Assembly: GCF_018139145.2 (NCBI RefSeq)
Contig: NC_059478.1
Coordinates: forward strand, 1,984,001 to 2,048,000
Reading direction: 5' to 3'
Length of the DNA: 64,000 bases
DNA from: Gymnogyps californianus
Lineage: Eukaryota > Chordata > Aves > Accipitriformes > Cathartidae
Part shown: piece by piece, positions 1 to 14,939 of the stretch
Layout of the letters: the number at the start of each line of letters is the position of its first letter
Numbering within the stretch: position 1 is the first letter of the stretch
The notes under the pieces: model-generated
What the model saw: the letters and a program-made list of their open reading frames with translations, nothing else
What the model was told of the DNA's origin: nothing
The model's database searches: none
Position numbers and translations under genes: made by a program

Positions 1-1717
1 ATTTGCCTGAATAATTCATAGTCAAACAAAACACTTTTCTGATATTTTAGACCACTATATTATTCATTTTGGAAAAAAAATTGTCTCAAGATCATTCTGA
101 AAAGACTTCTCATTTCATTTGGGTGAAATATATAGAGTCTCAAAGACAGTTCATATTGTAAATGATGTGTATTATTCTGTTAAATGTATTTACAGCAAGT
201 ACAAAGACGTAAGGCATATCTCAGATATCTTCATCCAGCTTCCAAGAGAAAAAAATGTGTGATCTAAGTAGGATCCTTCAGAGGTATTAGCTCTAAGTGC
301 TCATAGAAGTAAGCACAGCTTCCCTAAGCTACGTGTTGCTGTGCCCTTGGCTGTCCTGCTCCAACGCACTTTTCTTCCACTTTTCTCAAGTTACACTGTC
401 TCTCCACACCTTCAGCCAGGGCACCTGATTTCACCTGGTTTATTTGTCCTTAGAGAACCATCTCTCCACATGGCCCAGGGTGTATTTAATCTTGCCGTGT
501 AAAATTGTGATTTGGAGAGTGGCCTCTCTTTTCCCAGCTCCAAACAACGCATCGCCCTGCCGTTTAGCTTGGATGGGAGGGCATTTCTTACCGCCTGCCA
601 GTTTCAATAACATCTAACCCAACCCATGACAGAATATTATGCTCACAGTGGCTCATTACTTTGAAAGCCCCAAAGCTATTGCCTTCACTTCACTTTATTG
701 AACTACTCTTCATGGCTAGTGGAAGTCTTCTAAGGTAATTTTGAATCAGACTTAATGAAAATGGAGGTTTTGAATGAGCATGTAGCACTGTTGCTGAAAC
801 TTCAGCCATAAAGGGTATCCTCAAGGTCAGAATGATATTTCTGAAGAGGGAGATGATGTAAAACCTGACAGGCATGTCATGGTTCACCATGCCACACCAA
901 ACTATGCCATGACAGGCAACAGCAGTCTGGGACCTGAAGCTTTAAGTCTTTTTTCTGTCTTTTTTCTCTGAACCAGAGTTACCGCCCCTTACTGCTCAGT
1001 GGACTATCGACTTTTTGGGGTAGGGAGAAAGGAGTATGTTGAAAGAGTTTTTTCTGAACGGTTTTCAGATGCAGGGTGAGAAAGATCTCCGAATATCTAA
1101 ATGTTGCTGAGGAGAAGAAAATGTTTTCTTTCCCACCTCTCTCTCCTTTTTCATCTTGCTTTTTCAGTCTACACATGAGTTTTATTTGCCCTCTGTTCAA
1201 TTTTCTCTAAGCCTTACTTCCCATTTGGTATCCTAAATACAAATTCTGCAATATCCTGAGCGTGAAGAGGAATAAAATGATATAAAATATACATCTTCAG
1301 AACTTCCACTTCTCTGACAGACTCTACCTTTCCTTTCCCAGTGATAGAAAAGACCCTTTCAAATTTATTTTCCAAGTTGTGAAAGCTATTGTATATCAGG
1401 CACACTAAACTGCTTACTACTTAGATTTCTTTAATAGAAAAGGAAACTTTAAAAGAGACCCAGTCATCCACGGATGGCTGGTAAAGACAGCAGAGGTTAG
1501 AAAAGAATCAAAAGCAGTTATAACAGAATAAATCTAAAATAATGAAACAAGTAGAATAAGATAATAGTAAGGGAAGTGAATAGAGCAGGTGAAGAATTAC
1601 TCCATCTCTTCTCCCTGAAGAAAGCTGACAGTAGAATAGAAATAATCTTCTATAATGAAAAGGTGTGTTCACATTTTTAATGAAATATAAAAAAGAAAAA
1701 TATGTAATAAAAAATAA
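1..1717. other. unique AT-rich non-coding sequence
   Basis: No gene, RNA or repeat family is recognisable here. Open frames are under 75 codons on the minus strand and resemble no known protein. The sequence is AT-rich with few CpGs, as expected for avian intergenic or intronic DNA. Confidence 0.6.
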
Positions 1718-1945
1718 TTAGACATCTAGAAAACACGACCTATGAGGAAAGATTGAAAGAGCTGAGATAGCTTAGGCAAGGGAAGACTAAAGGGAGATGT
1801 GGGAACAGTCACCGAATATGAAATAAGCTGCAAAAAGCAGGAAAAAAAAATCTTTTCTTAAGTGAATAAGACAAGAATAATGGGCTTAATCTGCAGCCAG
1901 GGATAACTAAGTTAGGAAAAGGACAATGAAACATCGGTGGAGACA
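1718..1945 (+). repeat. old CR1 LINE fragment, 3' part of ORF2
   Basis: The stretch beginning 'cctatgaggaaagattgaaa' and running through 'gggcttaatctgcagcc' follows the order of the C-terminal ORF2 region of CR1 elements: the YEERLKEL-type segment, the RRRLRGD-type segment, then the NGLNLQ-type segment before the conserved RFRL/NIRK block. It is in sense orientation, carries several indels, and encodes no intact frame. It is more diverged than the CR1 copies at 15 kb and 30 kb, so it is probably an older subfamily. Both ends are approximate. Confidence 0.65.
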
Positions 1946-4900
1946 GTTTGAAGACAACATCCTTGTTAGTATTTACTTCCCTTAAAGTACTGCATTTCAG
2001 CCTATATAACCTCTTGAAGTCTTTGTTAGCCTTATTTGCTGTGATTCTGTCAACAAGGACGGTAAAGAAGAGGTTTCTAATGCAAAATGACCATTTGGCT
2101 GTTAGCCTGTTTCATCTGAATCAGATTTGAAGGATCTTCTTGTCTTAAATTTTGCTTTTCCAAACCTGTTTTGCCTAAGACTACATTTTTGTTCCTAAAA
2201 TCTTTGAAACCAATATCTAGTTTTGTGGATGTTGTTACGAAGTAAACTTGGATGATGCATAGCTAGTGGCTGCCAAAGCTAAAAGGTTTAAATAGCTAAA
2301 GTAGGACACTTGACGCCCTTTCAGTGACTGTTGAGTTTCTCTCTTTACGTATTTATGCATTTCAGAATAATCAGTGCTACTGGCGTGCTGTTAAACCAGG
2401 AAACAGAAGAAAAACTTTCTGACCTCAGATTTTAGCAAAAGGCTCATTCTGTTTAGAACAGTCTGGTGGACAGGTTAACACCTGTTCAACAAATATAAAA
2501 TGTCGTCTTATTCAACATATACTGAAAGAAAATAATCTCGACACTCCTACTTATGGCAAGGATGAGCTATGATGATATTGTCATGTACAAACTTTATTAA
2601 TACTGTGATATTTCTCTAGTGTAGACTTAGCTTTCACTCTTGTATAATGTGATTATGTTTAGCATAAATGAAACTAGTCGCCCAAATGCATAATATTTTG
2701 GCTACTTCAGAATAAGTAGAATTTTTTAATCACTGTGCAATAACCCATTTAGTCTTTGATAGGACATACTGACAGTTGGCACATGAAAATATGAGACCTT
2801 ATTTGATGATATCAGTTTTTAAGTACTTGTTAATTCTGAAAATCATATTGAGCTCAGCTGAGGAAGTGAAAACAAGGAACAAATGTTTTCTGTAAACAAA
2901 AAAGTGTCAGGAAAATCTATAAGGGGACTTACTAATTTATAAATTTTCCGTGGATTATTTTACTTCCCTTATCATCAGTATCACAGGAGGAACTGCTTTA
3001 ACAGTAAATACCAAAGAATTTTTTTCTTCCCACCAATCAGTATTCATAATGTCTTTCTGTTGTATATAATTCTCAGCCTTAATTAAAACAAAACAAAAAA
3101 GAAAACCCTATAGTTTATAAAAGTTTCTCAGAGATCCACTGGGATTATATTCATTGTACTGTCACCTCCAAAGTTTGCTGGTTGAGCCCTGGAGGACACC
3201 TCTAAAACAACAGCAGCTTCATGAAAATTTGTTCACATCCAGCTAGGAGCTAATGACTGTTGGTTCAGTAAACTTTCTTGCAGCAGTTCGATCCACTTGG
3301 GGAGGACTGTCCTTGATCTTTGTATGGATGTAATTTCACGGCATTTGTGTATCCCTATCAAATTGATATCACATGAAATATTTGGCTAGTGCCATAGAAG
3401 TCTGCCTGATTTTTGCAGCTCAGCTGTAACTTTATTTCCTGGGATTTTATTTGGTTTTACCTTCCATTTCTTTTATATTTGACTTGCCGTAAGTATAGCA
3501 TCTCCCAGAGGTGTACTGAAGCATCTGCAATATTTTGCTGCCTAATACTTAAATCGCCATTTGTTAAGAGCTGAAGCCTACAGTGAATTGTAGCTTTATA
3601 GAGGTCTGGGATCCACATTATCAATACTCCATTTTCAGACCCAGAAGGGAGCTGTTTCACTATAAAATTCATTTAATATTTAACCGGATGATCCTTTCCT
3701 CTTATTTAAAAAGGAACATTTCCCCTGATATCAAAGTTCATTCATTTTGTTAAACCAGACTGAGCAATAATGTGTTTTACCCAGAGCCATGCTGAAACAC
3801 TTTGGCTAAATTTAGACTCGTAAATTAAATATGTCTATAGGTGTTCTTTTGACTTAAAGCCAACTGCCACAGAATTATTTGTGTCCATGCTAAATCTGTG
3901 TCTAACCCTCCAAACCAGCATGGCCACAGCTAAACAGTCAGTGGAAACACTGGTCCCAGTGCTGCTTGCTCCACCCCTGGCAATGGTTGGGAACAGTCCT
4001 CAGAGACTTCAGCCAGATCTGTTCCAGGGACTGCTCTGAAAATTGAACACTCCAGACAATCACGTTCAGTGTGATCAGCATTTCCTGGCTCCTTTTTGTG
4101 GATTAAATAGTAATGAATATCATTTAATGCATTTATTAATGTTCTAAATTTTCCTTAAAAATTCTGTCCTTTATCCCCATTGCTAAACTCATTTACTCTT
4201 GAGCATCCTTCACGGGTAACAGGATCAGCAGCGACAGGAGCAAGGCTTTTTCTCTCCGTTAGGATTCGCTCTCAGGAAAGTGCTGGAGGTGACAGAAATT
4301 TTGGACCAACACTCATACCTGAACAAACCCTAGAAAATTAACAGGGGAAGGTACATGGCACTATCCCAGCTTCCTCTCTACCTGTCCCATCCTTAAAAAA
4401 CTAAACACAAGTATCAATAACATTTTCAAACACTTTTTAGAAAAAAATACTATATTTTGCTTCAGATGATGGCTTCTTTTTTGAGATACATATTCTGTGT
4501 AGCTATAATTCTTCACAGAAATAGAGTGGTTCAAATTAAATCCTTCTTTTCATTTATTGCATTCATTGGAAACTCAGCTTCTGCAGTGTTAATTAGTATT
4601 TACATCAATGAAAATCAAATTGGACTCTAAGTTCATATCAGCCAATGAAGATTTACTTAACTTCAAAAGTTCTGGCTGGATATCAGAATGCATTAATCAT
4701 TTATTATTCCTCATCAGTTGAAATATGTACCTTCATATCTGCTGCACTACAGTGTGGACAATCACAACCAGATCACGTTCAGAATAAATACATACAATTA
4801 GCTTTGAGGAGCTGGAAGGCTTCATTTAGCAAATTTGTTCTGATTTCTAATCCTTTTTTACAATAGATCAATGCAGTTTTCTCTGCGAAATGGAGAGTTA

Positions 4901-7900
4901 AACAATACCCTCAAGTGTTAAAGAGTGACACTGAGTGTATGTCATAGCTTTCAATGTCATCTTATAATCAGAATATTTTCCAGATGGTTCAAATAAGGTA
5001 TTTGGTGGAATTTGTTACCAATCAGAATGTTCTTTTCCTCTTCTCCTCTGTGTTTTTTTGACAATGGTTTTATGTCAAGTAATGCTTACTTATGTGGAAT
5101 CATCCAACAACTGCGCCAAGGCAGGACAAGAAATTGTACTGGTGTCTTCACCAGTCTTAGCAGCTGAGTAAATGAAAAGTCATTTCATGCTGAATGTTCA
5201 GAGCAGGGGGAAAACGATGCAGAGAGAAAACATGAAGGAAGTGAAGGAAAAGCAACAGCTGAGCAATAGCTCCTCTGTGTATGTGTCCATTTTACATTCA
5301 TATGAAAGTTGTATTTTTTTTTCTTTCTCTTCTGCTGCCTTTTAACAGTTTTCTGATGCTAATACTAAAAACCTTCTCATCTTTTATTGATCATCTGACA
5401 GCCATAGCTTTCATCATTAGTCTTCCAAAATCATGCTATAAACCCAGCACATTCCAGTAAAAATGCACATATATTTCACAGCCATCACCAGCACACACTC
5501 ATCTGATTCATTAATGCACTTTGTGAAAGGGTCTTTCTTTCATATCTGCCCTTTTGACCCCTTAAAGAGCTGCAATAACATCAGTAATTTCAAAATTTAA
5601 CAAGATTTCTCTTGCCTTACTGATCCTTGTATTGGATATTGATGTATCCCACCCAATATTCATATTCACACATCCTCCAAATATCAGCATGGGCTTTAAA
5701 CCCATCTAAGATCCATGCCCAGACCCACAGCCCCTTACCCAGTTACCAGGGAAATGCTCAGACCACAGCATAGTCACTTGCCCACATACCTTAATGCTTA
5801 ACACCATGCTTTATCTGATGATAAAACTGACATTACATGCACTCTTCACCAACATAACAAAGGGCAGCAAATGAAAAAAGGAACTCTTTCTGTCCCGCAT
5901 CCACTGCAGAGAGCATAAGAACTAATGAGCCTGAAATCACAAGAAGATGCTACAGGCTGGAAAGCAGGAAAACTCTGCTCGAAGCAAAGATAACAGACGA
6001 TAATAAATTACTTTTCTAAGAAGGATGAAAATTTTTAGCATTGTCTTAAATCAGTTAGGACAAAAATCTGCCTGGAATTGCATAGATACAGAGAAACCTT
6101 CCTGTGAACATGAGGGTGAATTCAGTGACCGTTTATGGTCCTTTCCAGGTATTTCCCTACCATTCTATATCAAAATCCTTCCTTCTCTAACTGCCAGCTT
6201 TGATGACACTGAAATTGCTGTGGCAAACTGAAAGAATGGAAATTGTCTCCTTTTATGCCCCAAACCCAGAATTATCTTTTTTTCTAACTCGATTTTGAAA
6301 AGACTGCAGTGAATATAGAGTCAGTAGTTAGAAGAGGTCGCTTGATCTACTGCTCTGAATAATGCATAGGTTGGCATTGACTGAACTGCAAACCTTGGAT
6401 GGCACAGCACACAATCCTGTTGGGAGGTCTTATGTTAACAAGCAAAAGCTCATCTTGCGTCTAGTGTAGTTACTTCATATCATCTATCTGGCTTTTAATA
6501 TTGACAGAACACTCAAAAAGAAAATATCAGCTTAAAATTTGGAAAATCAACGTTATTAAAATATAATTTCCATTATATTTCTCAGCATAGAATTCTGCTT
6601 TTTATAAAAATTCTCCCTGAAAACTCTGTGTTTCAAATCTTGTAACCCCAAAGCACTTATTTGTGCCATTCACAGCTCTTTACACCTTCCCCGACTTTTT
6701 CACTAGCTCTTTGGAATTTTAATAGGAAGCTCCATCAGAAGATCATAGTTTAATGAACCTGGAGGTCAAACAATATTAGTCTGTTGCCTTAAAAGCAGTA
6801 TTTTAATAAAATTATGCTGCACCACCGGGACTGGCATTCCTTCCAGACCTCCTATTTAAATTAGCATGGTTTTTTGAGGGTACACTGAAAAGGTTTTATT
6901 CACTGGGCCTATCAATTCACCATTTTTCAAAGGCTAAAAATTCCTTAATTTATGTTTATCAAGGCTTTAGATTAAGAAAGGTTGGCAATTATATTTGCTG
7001 GAGTTCCTGTTAATGCTTCCAGCTTAAGTAACTGGAGTAGAGTAAATGCCATATGGATGAAATCCAGTTTCTCCTTATTATCAGAGTCCTTGGCTGGTTA
7101 TTATGTAAACAACTTAATAAATACACATAATATGAATCACCCTGGCTTAGTCATTTGGCCAGACAGTAAAAGGACTATAGTAGTTTATATAGTCGTCACA
7201 GCTGTTGCTAAGTGAATTGGCAAAATCATGATGTTTAACCTCCAACAGCCTGTCATAGAAAATCGCAGCAACATACTTCAACCTGCCGCGTGAAAAAAAC
7301 CACACAGTAGACCTCAAATATCTGCTGCCTAGATTTTCTGATGAGCTGTCTGGGTGCAAGGAGGGAAGCTATAGCCGCAAGCTGATTACATATATCTGAG
7401 ACCAAGTTTCGTAGCCCTCCCTCTCTCCAAGGAAAGGCTTGCCCCAAAAAGAGCTGGTCGTCCCTGCCCTCAATCAGTCAGCTATCACAGAAGCCAGATA
7501 TACCAAACAGTGAGTTTTTTCCCCCAGACACCAGGTCAGAGTTTTTTCAAAGTCCAGTGAGGTCAGTAGGAGTAATAATTTTAAGAATTCAGCAGGCTTC
7601 AAATAGGTTTTTTATCAACAGTCTAATTAAGCCTATACACTTATTATCACACTCTGTTCATAATAATACGTTGTAATTGGGGTAGCTGCACGTTTTAATT
7701 TATTCTTTAGGCTATTAGCTGGCAGCCAGGAGGAAAGGTAGGAGTAGCAAATACGGGTGGGACATAGTTTTTGTGTCTGAAAAAGGCTTTGAGATTTTAA
7801 AATACTAGTTTGGACTAGCATCTGGCTAAATTTTTTCACTTCTACAAAATAATCCTTCCCCCCCCAAAAAAAGTGAAAGTTAAAGTAAATGTATATATTA

Positions 7901-10900
7901 ACAACTTTTTTGATGAAATGTCAACATCAGATACACTACAATTAAACAAATCCTTCAACTTTTTTTAACTCATGCCTCTCCTAAGAACAGTTTTGATAAG
8001 CCATTTGCCAGAAAATGCTAATTCATTCAGAAATTTGCTGCCATGTTTTAGCAGCAGACAAGTCCTCCTCAGACCACCATGGATCACAGCATAAGAATTT
8101 CTGTTTTAAAAACAATGTCCACCTGAACAAGAGAAGGGACCGTTACGGCAAGGGAAGGCTTTACATCTCGCTGGCCAGGTATAGCAGACATGAGAATTCC
8201 CTGTCTGGAGAAGTATCACATATCTCAGATTGCACACGAGGATTTATCTCTTACATAGATCTTTCCAGCACAGTGCTGTTCCTACTAGCGCAGAAATAAA
8301 TCTCCTTCCTTTTCTTCCCCAGACAGCCTCTCTTCAGCAGTATATTCTTTACTCTTGTAGAGAGCATAAGGGATTTACCTGAATGTTTCAGTCTTTTTAC
8401 TTTAGGATATGGAGACTACTTGGAAAATTGAAGGGAACAATTCTTGGCTTTCTTTAGTATATTAAGCCCCTTCGTCTGTCTCCAGGATGGCCTGAATCTG
8501 TGCAAAACCATGAGATTAGAGACAACCCTGAAGGACATTTTGCCCCCACAAGAATATTTTTCCTGTATGTTGTTTGTGGTCCTACAATCCCCATGGGCAG
8601 CTGAGTCCCCACTCCTAAGCTACGAGCAAGGACTGAGCCAAGGCAAGAGTTGGTTGAAGGAACGGTGAAGAAACATTATAATCCATGCAACGTGAGAAAG
8701 GATGATGTTCCTTCTTGGGGGTTTCACTCATATTGGCAGATTATTGCAACTCTTACTGCGTTATTGTCTCTGAGTCCAGGACACAATAATGCTTGGACAC
8801 ATGGCTTTTAAACAGAAAGAATATTGAGAGACTAAGTGAACCAAATTATTTTGGAAGAAGGGTTACTATTAATAAATTTAAGAAAAACAAACTCATTTTT
8901 TAAACTGATGCACATCATGGTATCAGTTTTCCTCTATAATAATGCAGTATTTTATTGAAGAAACCTTGTAATGTGTTTAAAATGCTTATGTTGGCTGACA
9001 AAGTGTTGAACTGGAAAATCTGTAACAGTTCAGCTCAGCCATGCATTCTCAATGTATGTGTATGATATATTGATACTATCTCAAATCTTCAGCCTTTTTT
9101 AAACTATTTGTTTTGCTTTTCTTCTGACAAATATCAAGTATTTGTCTTTGAATATTAGGTGCTTGTTGGTATGTACAGACCTTCTTGTCTCATGAAAGTT
9201 GGTCCTTGGTTCATATATTTCATATATTCCTGCCTAGACAAATGAATACTTTGCCTAGGTTTACCGTACAGGGGTAATGAACTATGTAAGTTTTTGTTAC
9301 AGTGTCAGTGAATGTAAGCTCCAAAATAACCCTTGGAAACAGCTGAACTTCCAGATGCACTTCTGGAGCAAAATACTTATGAGGAGACAGCAGAAAGTTT
9401 GTACAGCAGTTTCTGATGCAACGTGTTCTAGGATACAAGTAGTTTATTATTAAACGGCATGGGCATGGGCTTCTGCCTCCTGCTTGTTTTGCAGATGTCT
9501 GAGGAAAAGCACATAAATAAATGAGGAAGCCAACTGATCCAGGGTTCCTCATCTTATGGAAAACATTGATACCTTCTGGCCCTTAAAAACAGACCATGGA
9601 TAAAGCATGTCAGGAGTTTCATGGGACAAATGGACCTTTCACAGACTCTCATAAATTAGGCCAGATCTTATTCCTGAATGCAAGTAGTTAATCTTGGACA
9701 AAAGTAGTTTTCATCCAAGGTTTTACCAAGCGTAGCCTTCTGAGCTAATGGATTCACTAATTTAAAATAAAACTTTAAGTGTGTGAATCTTCTCAATTTA
9801 GAAAAAAATATTTGTAATGAAAATACTAACTTCAAATATATTGTGTGAAATTAATTCTAATTTGGGATTAGACTGAAGTCACAATCTCACCAACATGAGG
9901 GAGTCTCGATGCAAATGTACAGATTAGTATTTCTCATATTAGCACAAAAGTTGACAATCAGTCCTCCAGGGAATTTTTCTGTGATCTCCTCTGAGGCTCA
10001 CCTCTGTTGCAGGCTCTGAAGATCATTCCTTCCATGCCCATGATTAGCTGCTGCTTATTCCTTGAAGTCCAGATTTCACCTCTCTCTCGAGAAAGAAATC
10101 AGGTGTAATGATTTGGGATTTCTGTTGTTTCAGTGCACTCTGAAATCTCTCTTCAAGCCCACAGTTCAAATCCCGTCCCAGTCCTGTCTGTTGGCTTTTC
10201 CACACTGCTTCTACAAGTAAAATTCCTGCCCATTTCTGGTCTGTTTCATCTTTGTTACAATAGCTTTTTCCTGTCCTGTGTTAATGCCTCACAACTCTAA
10301 TTTAGCATGACTTTCCACCATTTACCAAATAAAACTAAAATAGGGAATCTAGTCAAAGTGCCTCATGAGTCCCAGAAGCTGATCCTTCAGGGAGCGTATT
10401 GGATTTAATTAATTTGTACAACATACAATGCTTTGAGATCATCTTATATAAGAATTCGACTATGTTCTTCCATGTGACTGCTACATACTAGACAGGCAAT
10501 GCAATGAGTCTATAATTCTCTCTTACCCAGCTATAAATGGAAAGAGGAAGAAAAAGGAGAATTAATAAGCATCTTCTCTACTTAGGTCTTCGTCATTCTC
10601 TCTTGTCTCCTAGGAAGGGCAATTTTCTAATCGGTTTCCTACAGCTGCATTGACATTTTTATTTTTATATTTAGAAATAAAAGGTCAAAACCTTCAACCA
10701 CTAGTTGGTTTAACAAAGTTGAGGGCAAGGTGAATACCTTCCTAAATTAGCTCAGCACAAAGGAAGCTGCTGTTCAGCAGTTATTTCCCACTGGCAGATA
10801 TTAGTATTCCTGAGGGAAATACGTACAGCATGCAGGGGGAGTGTGGATGAAAAGCATTTCACTAGCCAAATGCAAAAACAGGACTCAAACTATGGAAAAG

Positions 10901-13900
10901 ACATCTTGAAAAAACAAAATCAAACAAATGAACAAACAAAACCCAATGTAAATTAAGACTTCGACAATTTCTTTTTGTTTGGAAGGAAAGCAAGCTTAAT
11001 CACACAATGCTTATTATTCTCCTTGTTGGATCCATTTTGGCATGTCTCATAAGAATTAAAATTCAAGTTTTCATCAGAGGAAGAACATTGAATATGAGAC
11101 TTCTCAAAGGAGTTACAGTGACTCTAAAAAAGGAAAAAATGATGTGGTGGAGTGGAGAAATGAGTATAAAAGCAAGAGAGTCTTCCAAGATTTTAAAAAA
11201 GAAAAAATTATGGAAAATTACAGTGGTTTCCTATGGGGACTGCAGAATGCACAATGCTGCATCCATGCTGTTTTAAAGATATTAAAGTAAATATAGTACA
11301 TCTGCTGTACAGCATCAAGATAATACATCACAGTGTGAAGTTCCATGATGATTATGTGTATTCAGCTCTTCTTCTGTATATTCCAATTCTTATTCTTCAT
11401 TATCTTGTACATCAGACAAACTGCCACTAGGAAACAAGTAAGATAAATACTTTACTCAAGCCATCCATCTTGGCGCTTCAATAAAGGAATTGGAAGAATT
11501 CTGGTTTGACTGTTTCCCATGTCCTGTTGCAAGTTGATTAAATGTTTGGGGGTTGTAAACTCTCAGAGGCTGTGTTCATTCCCAAATAACTCACCTACAT
11601 GTGAGTTCATCCAAGTGCTAATGATTCTACCTAGTCTGAGGGGGAAAATGCTTGCTCACCTCTTCCAGTGGAAGAGTCATTCACTGGCAGTGCACAGGTG
11701 GGGAAAGGGTTGTAACGGGCATGTATACCCAAAGATACAATAAAAGGCAAAAGATTACAAGGTTTTATGGAAATATGCTGTAATTCTGTGCTGTCATACT
11801 GTTTGTGATGCTCTCATCTGACAAACATTCAGATTTCCTATATGGGAATCATTAAAAAGCATTGCTATTTCTCTCTCTATTTGTTTCAGTAAAGTTATGT
11901 ATTGCCTTGTGCAATGTAAGGCGTCAGCTCAGTTAGATGGGGGAAAGGTGGGGGGAAAAGGAGAAGAAGAGAGGAAAATAGAAGCATTTCCTGATGAGTG
12001 AGCTCATATCTTTTTTGTTGCTAGCTGTCTACTAAGTGAAATAAAATCACAACGTGGTCACCAACAGCATAGAGAATGGGATGTTGCTTTGCATTAAAAA
12101 AAAAAAAAAGAAGAAGGAAAAAACCATAAATATTTTGCTCACTTACACGGCACACTAACATCAAGAATTTCAAAACTTCCATTATCACAGGCAGAAGCTT
12201 ATTATTAATGTGTTTTTATTTTTTGGAGCCTCTTTGCTGAAATAGAATTCAAAACCCATGCTGCGACTCTGCAATATTGTTCACTGCAAGAAACTATTTT
12301 GTTCTGCCTCAGAGGCAATACATTTTTATGTTTAATTTTGCCCTGGGTATATACAACACTTGTTTATGTCTTTAAATGTCTTTTAAAGAGATTGATTTCA
12401 ATGCATCTCTAGTAAATCCAGCTACGAAGATTTAATTCTCTCCCTCATGCAGCAAGACAGCATTTACATTTTATTTTGGTAGCTCATATGTCTACTAGGT
12501 AACGATGGACATAGTATCTAATCACATACATAGAGATATATGCATATATTTCTTTCATGTTCTCAGTGTAGCTTTAATTATATAATTTTACTTAAAGTTT
12601 TATTACTAGCTTCAGATCACTCTTTAGCCTCAAGTGCTGTTACCAAATTTACATCTACAGTAAATTAGGTTCATGTAAATAGATGATTTTTCTCCAAAAA
12701 AACCCCACCAGTAAATGGCGCGTGAACATTTCAGAAAGATTTTTATTTGACCTGGTGCTACTTCTTTGGAAATGAGCATAACCTGAGGTTTAACACAAAC
12801 GTGTAGGCGTGATTATGTGTCTGTACTTCTCTGTTTTCATTTAATATGGACGTGAGGAAAGCAGGAGCTGGGTTTGATTCCTATGCCCACTATGAACAAC
12901 AGGGACCCTGAAGGCAAGCCTGCAGGAGTTTATCAGCCCAGAGTGTTTTGCTCAACATGAATGCTGTTTATTACAGCACTTTTTTTTTGTAAAAAAGATT
13001 TGCGGGAAAATAATGCCATTCTCATTCGAGTCTTAGTGTTATTCTGCTTGTTTCTCCAGTCCTTCAAACATTAGTGCATTGAGTTAATATCTTGTCATGT
13101 TAAGTATACGTGTAACAGGAGAAATTTTCCCACTCACCTTATCAGGAAATCATTATCCTTTCCAAAATCTAAATCACACTTTATTCCAAACACATTGAGT
13201 GTGACCATGTCACCCATCAACTTCAAGCAGTAAGTTGTATATTAATGGCTCTATTTACTTAAGCATAGGAAAATATTGGCTTAAATCAGCAGTCTATTTA
13301 AACATGACTTTTTTATTTATGTATAATCTGTGTAGTTGCTTAATAGTCAGGCAAAGAGCATGAAAAAAGTTGTATAAAACATTGTCAAGCATAAATGACA
13401 ATGTCTGCTGTGCATTACTTGGCTTTCATGGTGAATGAATAGGAAGGAGCACCTCCAGAAATTTAATGAGTCTAGAAGGTGGGGCATAAATTGAACGATT
13501 TCAGGAAGGTTATCAGCAAAGAAATTTCTTACTTCAGTAGGCTTTCATTCTGGACAGAGACCATCTGCTAGTGAAATTCTCAATAAAGGAAAGTTTTGCT
13601 TGGATAGCTCCATTATTGAAGATAAGTCCCTGTAGCTGAAACTGCACATTTTAATTTTCCATTACTAGATTGCATCTCCAGATATTGTCAGGTGCAAGGG
13701 ATTACCATTTAGTAAAAATAAATAAATGTATTTTTTCAATGAAAACGGAGAAAATAGTCATTGTAGCTTTAAAACCAAAGTTATGCTAATATGCTCATGC
13801 ATTTTTCTTTGTATTTTCCTACTCAAGTATATTTATCTAATTCTATATATATTGTAACCTGCAGACTGGAATTATTTTGCTATCAAAACTGTTACCCACC

Positions 13901-14329
13901 AGTGGATAAAATATATTTATCTGAAAGAAGTGCAACTTTCAGTATACACCAAAACTAGAGCTGAATTGTGCCATTATAAACTAATTTGAAATGGTTCTCC
14001 GTGAGTAATTGTTATTTTAGGACCTGTCAATATAATTTGTTATCAAATTTCATTTTTTACACTCTCCTATATGCTCATTAGTTCATAAAACCGGTATGAA
14101 AGATCATTGTTCTTCTTATAGAAGAAATAATATGATTAATATAAGATAATTACAGTTGTTACGTCCAAATTTTAAACTGAATTTCTATTCTCTTGGAAAA
14201 AAATAGGTAAGCAGGGAACTTTATGTATCTATGCAGAATTGCTCCCTATGCTCTCTGAAGCATGAGTCCCACTTAGCCCTTCACATTTTGCCTGTTAAAT
14301 TTTCTGATACATTTTTATGCAATTGTGAT
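1946..14329. other. long unique AT-rich stretch, no gene seen
   Basis: About 12.4 kb without a recognisable gene or element. Open frames reach 110 codons (minus strand, 9220-9552) but show no domain, no codon-bias signal visible by eye, and no convincing paired splice sites. Homopolymers such as A14 at 12096-12109 and purine-rich stretches near 11.1 kb are the only simple-sequence features. Ancient, unrecognisable repeats may be hidden here. Confidence 0.6.
12096..12109. repeat. poly-A tract (A14)
   Basis: A run of 14 A, followed by GAAGAAGGAAAAAA. No retrotransposon body is recognisable on its 5' side, so it is treated as a simple repeat. Confidence 0.8.
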
Positions 14330-14939
14330 GTTCGGCACTTTAAGCAACAATATTGAAATTTATTTTGAGCACAACAGAATTTACAGATTACATTAAGGTG
14401 CTGTGAGTAGTAAAAATTGGGGCCAAGGATTGCAGAAGGAATTGCTGGGAATGAATGACAGAATAATTAAGCTGCAGGAGAAATTCAATGTAAGTAAAAG
14501 TAAAGTAAAGTAAAGTGCATGGAGAGAAACAGTTTAACTTGACTAGTATAATGAAGGGCTGAAAGCTTACTGCTAGTACTCTGGAATGAGATCTTGGGTT
14601 ATACTAGAGAATTCCATGAAAAGTATCATCTCTGTGCTCAATCATTGTCAGAAAAGTAGTTGAAATGTTCAGAATAATTAGTAGAGGAGTAAAGATTGAA
14701 ACATCATTAGGCTACTTAACAAATCCAAAGTGAACCCAATAGCTTGTGAATACTGTGCCTGGATTTCTGATCTCTCCTCCAAAAAGACGCACCTGGGAGT
14801 CATCCAGATGAGAGAACAAGAATGAATAAGGGTCTGTGTAAGCAATTACTAAATAGAGTAAGACCCTACAGCCTGCAAAACAGATGGTTCAAATGTAGTA
14901 TTATAGAGCTCTATAGAAACATGAGCAGCTCAGAAAAGA
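14330..14939 (+). repeat. ancient L3/CR1-like LINE, left segment
   Basis: The order of sub-motifs matches the second half of ORF2 in ancient amniote CR1/L3 elements on the plus strand. A degenerate 'aatttacagattacattaa' occupies the place of the FADDTKL box. It is followed by 'gaaattcaatgtaag...gtgcatgg' (KFNxxKCxVMH-like), 'gagatcttgggttat' (RDLGV-like), and 'attagtagaggagtaaagat' (IRKGI-like). The 3' continuation of the same element appears at 15489-15655, on the far side of a younger CR1, so one old copy has been split. A short (TAAAG)n expansion sits inside at 14501-14516. The 5' edge is uncertain by about 50 bp. Confidence 0.65.

Noticed and set aside
9220..9552. 110-codon minus-strand frame
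   Set aside because: The translated sequence resembles no known family, and the frame is within the length expected by chance in a 64-kb window.
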